A stretch of DNA of 5,196 nucleotides from Oscillospiraceae bacterium. GTDB lineage: Bacteria; Bacillota; Clostridia; Oscillospirales; Acutalibacteraceae. Position numbers and translations under genes: made by a program. This document shows positions 1 to 4,045 of the stretch, piece after piece. Position 1 is the first letter of the stretch. Each line of letters opens with the position of its first letter. The DNA lies in assembly GCA_029012165.1 (NCBI GenBank), contig JAQXLO010000226.1, positions 1 to 5,196 on the forward strand. Reading direction: 5' to 3'. Under the pieces are notes generated by a model, which was given only the letters and a program-made list of their open reading frames with translations, made no database searches and had not been told where the DNA came from.

Positions 1-1
1 A

Positions 2-787
2 AAGCCGGTTTGTCTGGACTTCGGACTGGGCAACATTCTGGAGGGCGCCACATTCCGTCCCAACGTATACCGTCCCCTGACGGATAACGACCGTGGGTAT
101 TTCAACTTTGTGCCGGATCTTTTGCGCTTTCATCCCCTGAATTTTTGGAAACGTGCCAACCGTCTGACGGTACTGAAGAATTTCCGCATCCATGAGGCGG
201 AGGATCATGTGGAGATCACCCTGCACTGGAAGGTGCCGATGGTCAGGCAGTGCAAAACCGTTGTCGAAATTTTCCCTGACGGCTCCCTGCACACCACCAC
301 CTGCGGCAAGGGCAGATTTTCCATGCTGCGCTTCGGTGTGCGCACCGGGATTAACGCCAAGTTCAACCGTGTGCGCTGGTACGGCAGAGGTCCCGAAGAG
401 TCCTACTGCGACCGCAAAACGGGACAGCGCATCGCACTGCACACATCCACCGCAGAGGAGATGTTCCATCCCTACGTTCGTCCCCAGGCGTGCGGCAACC
501 GCACCGATGTCCGCTTTGTCGAGCTGACGAGGGAGGACGGCTATGGCATCCGCTTCACCGCAGACGACACCATGGAATTTTCCGTTCTGCCCTATTCTCA
601 GGAAAAGCTGGACAAAGCCGAACACCTGCATGAATTGCAGAAAGACACCTTCCTGACACTTACTTTAGACGCAAAGCAGCGTGGCGTCGGCGGCGATATG
701 CCGGGCGTGGCGTGTCTGCATGAGCCGTATAAGATGCACGCCGGAAAATATACCCTTTCCTGCACCGTCACCCCCGTGCGCAAATGA
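2..787 (+). CDS. lacZ: GH2 beta-galactosidase, C-terminal part (5' end outside window)
   Basis: This reading frame is open from the left edge and ends at TGA 785-787, giving the last 261 residues of a large protein. It matches the C-terminal small-chain (domain 5) beta-sandwich of LacZ-type glycoside hydrolase family 2 enzymes, which hydrolyse terminal beta-D-galactosides such as lactose in the cytoplasm. Recognisable blocks are NVYRPLTDNDRG near the start of the fragment (E. coli has a similar APLDNDIG), WYGRGPEESYCDRKTG (nt 377-424; E. coli WLGLGPQENYPDR), a YVRPQACGNRTDVR stretch, LPYSQEKLDKAEHLHEL (E. coli SRYSQQQLMETSHRH), and GVGGDMPG close to the end (nt 683-706). The catalytic glutamates lie in the upstream part that is not in the window, so activity cannot be judged. 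In E. coli the segment aligned with GVGGDMPG contains Trp999, and no Trp is visible here. The GTG at 110 is an internal codon, not the start. It is followed after 17 bp by the UPF0340 gene, probably in the same transcript. The family call is firm; true substrate preference is unknown. Confidence 0.92.
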   Translation, partial: KPVCLDFGLGNILEGATFRPNVYRPLTDNDRGYFNFVPDLLRFHPLNFWKRANRLTVLKNFRIHEAEDHVEITLHWKVPMVRQCKTVVEIFPDGSLHTTTCGKGRFSMLRFGVRTGINAKFNRVRWYGRGPEESYCDRKTGQRIALHTSTAEEMFHPYVRPQACGNRTDVRFVELTREDGYGIRFTADDTMEFSVLPYSQEKLDKAEHLHELQKDTFLTLTLDAKQRGVGGDMPGVACLHEPYKMHAGKYTLSCTVTPVRK

Positions 788-788
788 C

Positions 789-795
789 AAAGGAG
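789..795 (+). promoter_or_regulatory. Ribosome binding site of the UPF0340 gene
   Basis: AAAGGAG lies 9 nt before ATG 805. An in-frame ATG at 784 overlaps the lacZ stop (ATGA) but precedes this motif and would have to use a site inside lacZ. The position of the Shine-Dalgarno therefore decides for 805 as the start. Confidence 0.85.
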
Positions 796-804
796 TCCTA
801 TCCC

Positions 805-1347
805 ATGAACAATATTGCACAACAAGTCAAACAGGCGGCAGAGGAACTGCTCACCGCCGCAAACCTGCACAGCGGCGACATTGTCGTCGTCGGCTGTTCC
901 TCCAGCGAAGTCATCGGCAGCCGAATCGGCACGGATTCCAGACCCGAGGTTGCGGAAGAAATATTCTGCGCCCTGCAAAGTGTGCTCGCTCCCAAAGGGC
1001 TTTTCCTTGCCGCACAGTGCTGTGAACATCTGAACCGTGCCATCATCGTGGAACGTGCCGCCGTACCGGGGCAGAACATCGTGAATGTGGTGCCCCAGCC
1101 CAAGGCAGGCGGTTCCTTTGCCACGGCGGCCTACCGCCATTTCTCCGACCCCGTGGCTGTTGAAAGCATCCAAGCGGATGCAGGACTGGACATCGGCGGC
1201 ACCCTCATCGGAATGCATCTCAAACCTGTAGCGGTTCCCGTAAAGCTGACTGTCCGCCACATCGGAGAGGCTGTTTTGCTCGGCGCCCGTACCCGCCCGA
1301 AATTTATCGGCGGTTGTCGTGCCGTCTATGACGACAATTTACTCTAA
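805..1347 (+). CDS. ywlG: UPF0340 family protein, YwlG-like
   Basis: This complete 180-residue protein has the length of the UPF0340 (YwlG, TIGR01440-type) family. Conserved blocks are VVGCSSSEVIGSRIGT (residues 28-43), CCEHLNRAIIVER (72-84), a VVPxPxAGG segment (about 95-103), ADAGLDIGGTLIGMHLKPVAVP (about 124-145) and a C-terminal TRPKFIGGxRAVYDD. There is no signal peptide or membrane segment, so it should be cytoplasmic. The biochemical role of the family is not established to my knowledge, and I assign none. The start at ATG 805 is supported by a well-placed AAAGGAG; the earlier in-frame ATG 784 would add seven residues and overlaps the lacZ stop. It lies 17 bp after lacZ and 21 bp before the MreB-like gene, which points to co-transcription. 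From memory, ywlG in B. subtilis also lies in the same cluster as spoIIR, so its presence here two genes before spoIIR may be residual synteny rather than chance. The family identification is firm and the function unknown. Confidence 0.93.
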   Translation: MNNIAQQVKQAAEELLTAANLHSGDIVVVGCSSSEVIGSRIGTDSRPEVAEEIFCALQSVLAPKGLFLAAQCCEHLNRAIIVERAAVPGQNIVNVVPQPKAGGSFATAAYRHFSDPVAVESIQADAGLDIGGTLIGMHLKPVAVPVKLTVRHIGEAVLLGARTRPKFIGGCRAVYDDNLL

Positions 1348-1351
1348 AGGC

Positions 1352-1360
1352 GGAAGGAGG
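1352..1360 (+). promoter_or_regulatory. Ribosome binding site fixing a TTG start for the MreB-like gene
   Basis: GGAAGGAGG is a near-perfect anti-16S match ending 8 nt before TTG 1369. No ATG or GTG in the frame is near, and the conserved MreB N-terminus (GIDLGTA) begins six codons later, so the TTG start is well supported. Confidence 0.85.
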
Positions 1361-1368
1361 CTGCGGCT

Positions 1369-2397
1369 TTGCCCGGTATCAACATCGGAATAGATCTCGG
1401 TACTGCCACCGTGCAGTACTATGTGGACGGCAAGGGAATCGTCCTCACGGAAGATGTGGCGACCGCATCGGACTCCAAAACCGGCAGAACCGTTTCCGTC
1501 GGCTCCAAAGCGTACAAGATGATCGGTCGCACCCCCGACTCCATCACGGTACACCGTCCCCTGCGGGACGGCATCGTCTCCGACTTTACGGCGGCACAGG
1601 ATCTGCTGCGCTACAATCTGCAAAAGATCTGCGGCAACCGCATCTTCAAGCCCAATCTCGTGCTCTGTGTTCCCACGGATGTTACGGGGCTGGAAAAGAG
1701 AGTTTTGCTCAACATCGCCACCGCATCCGGTGCAGCAAAGGCTTGTCTGATCGAAAAGCCCATTGCCGCCGCCCTCGGTGCAGGGGTGGATTACCGCAAG
1801 CCCCGGGGCACCATGGTCGTGGATATCGGTGCCGGCAGTACGGAGATTGCCGTCATCACCATGGGCAGTATCGCCATCGGCGAATGCATCCACGTCGCCG
1901 GCAATACCTTTGACGACGATATCGCCCGCTATCTTCGCCGGGAACGTGCCATCACCATCGGCAAGCTCTCCGCCGAACAGATCAAAAAAAAGGTCGGCTG
2001 TGCGTATCTGCGGGAGGCGGAAATTGCCATATCCGTCAAGGGAAAGAGCTATATTACCGGGATGCCGATGCTCTTCGAGATCACCACAACGGAAGTTTTT
2101 CTCGCCCTGCGGGAACACCTTGAGCAGATCGCCGACACGGTGCGCAGCGTTCTGTCCCAAACCCCGCCGGAGCTGCTCGCCGATATCTCCGAAAACGGCA
2201 TCATCCTCACCGGCGGTTCCGCACGACTGCCCGGCATCGAACGCATCATTGAGCGCAAGATTCACGTCCCCACCCGTGTGGCGCAGGAACCTGAAAACTG
2301 CGTCGTCCGGGGAATCGGCATTGCGTTGAACCATATGGATATCCTCTCGGACAACGGCTATTTTTTCAAAACACGGCAGGATATCGAAAATGTATAA
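1369..2397 (+). CDS. Divergent MreB/Mbl-family actin-like protein
   Basis: This 342-residue protein matches the length of bacterial actins of the MreB/Mbl family, which polymerise beneath the membrane and guide sidewall peptidoglycan synthesis. The core motifs occur in order: IGIDLGTAT (6-14, phosphate 1), RPLRDGIVSDF (about 64-74), IEKPIAAALGAG (128-139), VVDIGAGSTEIAVI (150-163, phosphate 2, Asp152), RSVLSQTPPELLADI (about 259-273) and ILTGGSARLPG (279-289, adenosine motif). The Ile92-Phe93 pair sits where Thermotoga MreB has its Leu93-Phe94 membrane-insertion pair. Several positions depart from the family. Lys130 precedes the conserved Pro where MreB and Hsp70 have the catalytic Glu (Glu131 in Thermotoga MreB). 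The usual GTAN is GTAT, the usual NEPSV is TEDVA, DIGGGTT is DIGAGST, and TGGG is TGGS. I therefore call it a diverged paralogue, possibly with weak or absent ATPase activity (inference), and give no mreB or mbl symbol. It is probably the last gene of the lacZ-ywlG transcript, because a terminator follows directly. The neighbouring spoIIR makes a sporulation link possible but unproven. Confidence 0.92.
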   Translation: MPGINIGIDLGTATVQYYVDGKGIVLTEDVATASDSKTGRTVSVGSKAYKMIGRTPDSITVHRPLRDGIVSDFTAAQDLLRYNLQKICGNRIFKPNLVLCVPTDVTGLEKRVLLNIATASGAAKACLIEKPIAAALGAGVDYRKPRGTMVVDIGAGSTEIAVITMGSIAIGECIHVAGNTFDDDIARYLRRERAITIGKLSAEQIKKKVGCAYLREAEIAISVKGKSYITGMPMLFEITTTEVFLALREHLEQIADTVRSVLSQTPPELLADISENGIILTGGSARLPGIERIIERKIHVPTRVAQEPENCVVRGIGIALNHMDILSDNGYFFKTRQDIENV

Positions 2398-2406
2398 TTG
2401 TATAAT
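2391..2406 (+). repeat. Perfect tandem 8-bp repeat TGTATAAT x2 with -10-like cores
   Basis: TGTATAAT occurs twice with no gap, across the stop codon of the MreB-like gene. Each copy contains a perfect TATAAT (2393-2398 and 2401-2406). I see no convincing -35 element 16-18 bp upstream of either copy, so promoter activity is only possible. If used, transcription would begin just before the hairpin at 2412 and put it in the spoIIR leader. Confidence 0.5.
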
Positions 2407-2411
2407 TCTGG

Positions 2412-2462
2412 AAAGAGTGTCCATACTCTCGGTACGACCGAAGTATGGACACGATCTTTTTT
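2412..2462 (+). terminator. Strong intrinsic terminator after the MreB-like gene
   Basis: An 11-bp perfect stem, GTGTCCATACT (2417-2427) with AGTATGGACAC (2442-2452), is extended at the top by TCGGT/ACCGA (2429-2433 with 2437-2441) around an ACG loop with one bulged C at 2428. At the base AAAGA (2412-2416) can pair with TCTTT (2455-2459), leaving GA bulged. Six Ts (2457-2462) follow. It should end the lacZ-ywlG-MreB transcript. The T-tract runs directly into the spoIIR ribosome binding site, which is unusual. Confidence 0.9.
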
Positions 2463-2468
2463 AGGAGG
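2463..2468 (+). promoter_or_regulatory. Ribosome binding site of spoIIR
   Basis: AGGAGG starts at the base immediately after the terminator T-tract. It lies 5 nt before ATG 2474 and 8 nt before ATG 2477, so either of the two consecutive ATG codons could be the real start; they differ by one Met. Confidence 0.85.
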
Positions 2469-2473
2469 ATATA

Positions 2474-3091
2474 ATGATGAAAAAAACAAAGAGGACACTA
2501 CTGTGCATCGAAGCGGCATTTCTTTTTGCCTTTGTGCTGACTTTCACGGTGCAGATGATCCCCTTTTCCAAGGGCTGCCAAGATCTGTACGACAATATGC
2601 TGCGCCTGCACGTGATCGCCAATTCGGACAGCGAACGGGATCAGGCGCTCAAGCTTATGGTGCGGGATGCGGTTTTGCAGGCGGGAGCGGACATTTTTGA
2701 CGGCAGTGCAGATGTGCAGACCGCCAAGGAAAAGCTTGTGCCGCAGTTTGCAAGACTGGAACAGGCCGCCGAAGCGGTACTGCGCCAAAAGGGCTGTGGA
2801 GACAGGGTGCACATCTCCCTGGAGCGGACATATTTTGATACCCGATCCTACGGGGAACTGACCGTCCCTGCCGGCACCTACGAAGCTATGTGCGTGCGCA
2901 TCGGCAAGGCAGAGGGGCACAACTGGTGGTGCGTGATGTTTCCGCCCCTGTGTCTGCCCGCCGCCACCAAAAATACGGACGCCGTTTTCACGGGAAGCGG
3001 ACAGGCTGTGCTGGGCAGCAACCCGAAATACGATGTGCGCTTCAAGGTCGTGGAGCTGTACCAGACCGCAAAGGCACGCATCACCAAATAA
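2474..3091 (+). CDS. spoIIR: Stage II sporulation protein R (SpoIIR)
   Basis: SpoIIR is made in the forespore and exported to the space between the two membranes, where it triggers SpoIIGA to cleave pro-sigma-E in the mother cell. This 205-residue protein shows the family layout: a short basic N-terminus (MMKKTKR), one hydrophobic segment (about 9-29) acting as signal or anchor, then LRLHVIANSDSERDQALKLMVRDAV (43-67). After a helical, charged middle come TYFDTRSYGELTVPAGTYEA (119-138) and HNWWCVMFPPLC (149-160), with the conserved tail FKVVELYQ near the C-terminus. The length is slightly below the roughly 224 residues I recall for B. subtilis. Glu13 within the hydrophobic segment is somewhat unusual. 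The start may be ATG 2474 or ATG 2477. Immediately upstream is a strong terminator with no space for a promoter after it, and I could not find a sigma-F-like promoter in the preceding 100 bp. A separate promoter follows for the next gene, so spoIIR is probably monocistronic or a read-through product. The gene indicates an endospore-forming lineage. Confidence 0.95.
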   Translation: MMKKTKRTLLCIEAAFLFAFVLTFTVQMIPFSKGCQDLYDNMLRLHVIANSDSERDQALKLMVRDAVLQAGADIFDGSADVQTAKEKLVPQFARLEQAAEAVLRQKGCGDRVHISLERTYFDTRSYGELTVPAGTYEAMCVRIGKAEGHNWWCVMFPPLCLPAATKNTDAVFTGSGQAVLGSNPKYDVRFKVVELYQTAKARITK

Positions 3092-3094
3092 TGG

Positions 3095-3123
3095 TTTACT
3101 TTTCCCGGGCAAGGTGCTATAAT
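3095..3123 (+). promoter_or_regulatory. Extended -10 sigma-A promoter of the phosphodiesterase gene
   Basis: A -35 element TTTACT (3095-3100), a 17-bp spacer and a perfect -10 TATAAT (3118-3123) are preceded by TG at the extended -10 position (TGCTATAAT, 3115-3123). The start of transcription would be near 3130. The promoter begins 3 bp after the spoIIR stop codon. The -35 region shares GTTTACTTTT with the promoter at 3982-4010. Confidence 0.85.
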
Positions 3124-3126
3124 GGA

Positions 3127-3150
3127 GGTATCATAAAAAGGAGTGATACC
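3127..3150 (+). promoter_or_regulatory. Inverted repeat enclosing the ribosome binding site (hairpin or operator)
   Basis: GGTATCA (3127-3133) and TGATACC (3144-3150) are perfect inverted arms around the 10-base TAAAAAGGAG. The Shine-Dalgarno AAGGAG (3138-3143) lies at the 3' side of the loop and TTG 3152 starts 1 nt after the stem. Because the predicted transcription start is near 3130, the repeat could be a 5'-end mRNA hairpin presenting the ribosome binding site in its loop. It could equally be a DNA operator for a dimeric repressor at +1 to +20. The arms are seen in the sequence; the role is inferred. Confidence 0.6.
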
Positions 3151-3151
3151 G

Positions 3152-3907
3152 TTGATTCATATTATTGCACACCGTGGCGCTCGTGAACAGGCACCGCAGA
3201 ACACCATCCCCGCATTCCAAAGAGCCATCGAGCTCCAAGCAGACGGCTTTGAAAACGATGTCCACCTGACCAAGGACGGCGTGATCGTCATCTGCCACAA
3301 CTATGACATCGACGCCACCTCCAACGGCAAGGGTCTGCTTTCCGACTACACCTACGAACAGCTTTTGCAGTTCGACTTTGGCAGCTATTTTGCCCCCGAG
3401 TTCGCCGGAACGAAGATTCCCCGTCTCGAGGAGTTTCTTGCCCTTTGCAGCAAGGACACCAAGGTGATCAACATCGAGATCAAACCGCCGAAGGATCCCG
3501 ACAGTCCCATCGCCGCACAGACGATTCAAATGGTCAAGGACTTCGGTCTGTTTGACAATCTGCTGATTTCCAGCTTTGACCCTAAAGTACTGGTGGACTG
3601 CAAAAAAATCGACCCCCGCTGCAAGACAGGTCTGCTGTATGAGCCGGGCGAAGAAAAGTGCGAAGAGGTCTGCGACGACTTTGTAGCCTACGCCAAAAAT
3701 TTGAACGTGGATGCGGTGCACCCTTACATCGGTTTTGTCAGCGAGGACTACATTGAGGAAGCCCACGAGGCGGGTCTGATGGTAAACCCGTGGACGGTCA
3801 ATCAGGATTTCCAGGTGGAAGCCCTCGTCCGCTGGGGATGTGACGGACTGATTACGGACGTCCCCGACTTCGCCCGTCAGGTTGCCGAAAAGGTTTCTGC
3901 CAAATAA
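3152..3907 (+). CDS. Cytoplasmic glycerophosphodiester phosphodiesterase (GDPD, UgpQ/GlpQ type)
   Basis: The enzyme hydrolyses glycerophosphodiesters to sn-glycerol 3-phosphate and an alcohol, recycling phospholipid headgroup products. The 251-residue protein has the GDPD TIM-barrel motifs: IIAHRG (His7, Arg8), QNTIPAF (16-22), GFENDVHLTKDG (32-43; metal-ligand Glu34 and Asp36), ICHN (second catalytic His49), INIEIK (Glu109, Lys111), SSFDP (140-144) and VNPWTVN (211-217). Two usual features differ: the common HD is HN (Asn50), and the usual RTTxGxG is ATSNGKG (about 55-61). All catalytic positions I can identify are kept, so it is probably active. There is no signal peptide, which suggests UgpQ-like cytoplasmic action rather than a secreted GlpQ. 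TTG 3152 is preferred as start because AAGGAG (3138-3143) is 8 nt upstream; the in-frame GTG 3143 overlaps that site. It has its own promoter and a following terminator, so it is a single-gene unit. Substrate headgroup preference cannot be read from the sequence. Confidence 0.94.
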   Translation: MIHIIAHRGAREQAPQNTIPAFQRAIELQADGFENDVHLTKDGVIVICHNYDIDATSNGKGLLSDYTYEQLLQFDFGSYFAPEFAGTKIPRLEEFLALCSKDTKVINIEIKPPKDPDSPIAAQTIQMVKDFGLFDNLLISSFDPKVLVDCKKIDPRCKTGLLYEPGEEKCEEVCDDFVAYAKNLNVDAVHPYIGFVSEDYIEEAHEAGLMVNPWTVNQDFQVEALVRWGCDGLITDVPDFARQVAEKVSAK

Positions 3908-3915
3908 GTTATTTT

Positions 3916-3950
3916 ACAGATCGTGCTCCCTCGGCACGGTCTGTTTTTTT
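3916..3950 (+). terminator. Intrinsic terminator after the phosphodiesterase gene
   Basis: ACAGATCGTGC (3916-3926) pairs with GCACGGTCTGT (3934-3944) over 11 bp, with a single T-G wobble and a 7-base loop. A run of seven Ts follows (3944-3950). It begins 8 bp after the stop codon at 3905-3907. Confidence 0.92.
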
Positions 3951-3981
3951 GACAAAATGTGCCGATGTTTGCATTTATGTG

Positions 3982-4010
3982 TTTACTTTTTTCCGAATTT
4001 ATGGTATATT
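3982..4010 (+). promoter_or_regulatory. Extended -10 sigma-A promoter of the DUF1846 gene
   Basis: A -35 element TTTACT (3982-3987), a 17-bp spacer and a -10 TATATT (4005-4010) with an upstream TG (TGGTATATT, 4002-4010) give a start of transcription near 4017. The leader to GTG 4046 would be about 30 nt. The layout matches the promoter at 3095-3123 in spacing and in its -35 sequence. The rest of the gap 3951-4045 shows no other feature I can support. Confidence 0.82.
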
Positions 4011-4045
4011 GAATTGGTTACTTTAGAAGAGGCAAGGTGTTCCAT

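Noticed and set aside
784..804. ATG 784 as start of the UPF0340 gene, overlapping the lacZ stop
   Set aside because: The AAAGGAG at 789-795 lies downstream of it and is correctly spaced for ATG 805, which also gives the usual family length of about 180 residues.
598..1260. Minus-strand open frame spanning the lacZ-UPF0340 junction
   Set aside because: It overlaps two well-supported genes on the + strand, crosses their junction, and has no family resemblance.
1339..2424. A 361-codon open frame on the minus strand opposite the MreB-like gene
   Set aside because: It lies antisense to a gene with unmistakable actin-family motifs, its translation shows no recognisable family, and long antisense frames are expected with this GC-rich codon usage. 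No ribosome binding site or promoter supports it.
3143..3151. GTG 3143 as start of the phosphodiesterase gene
   Set aside because: It overlaps the Shine-Dalgarno itself (AAGGAG 3138-3143). TTG 3152 has correct spacing and places the HRG motif at the usual distance from the N-terminus.
3949..3977. Perfect TTGACA (3949-3954) as a second -35 for the DUF1846 gene
   Set aside because: Its first bases are the terminator T-tract, and the sequence 16-18 bp downstream has no acceptable -10. The extended -10 promoter at 3982-4010 is much better.
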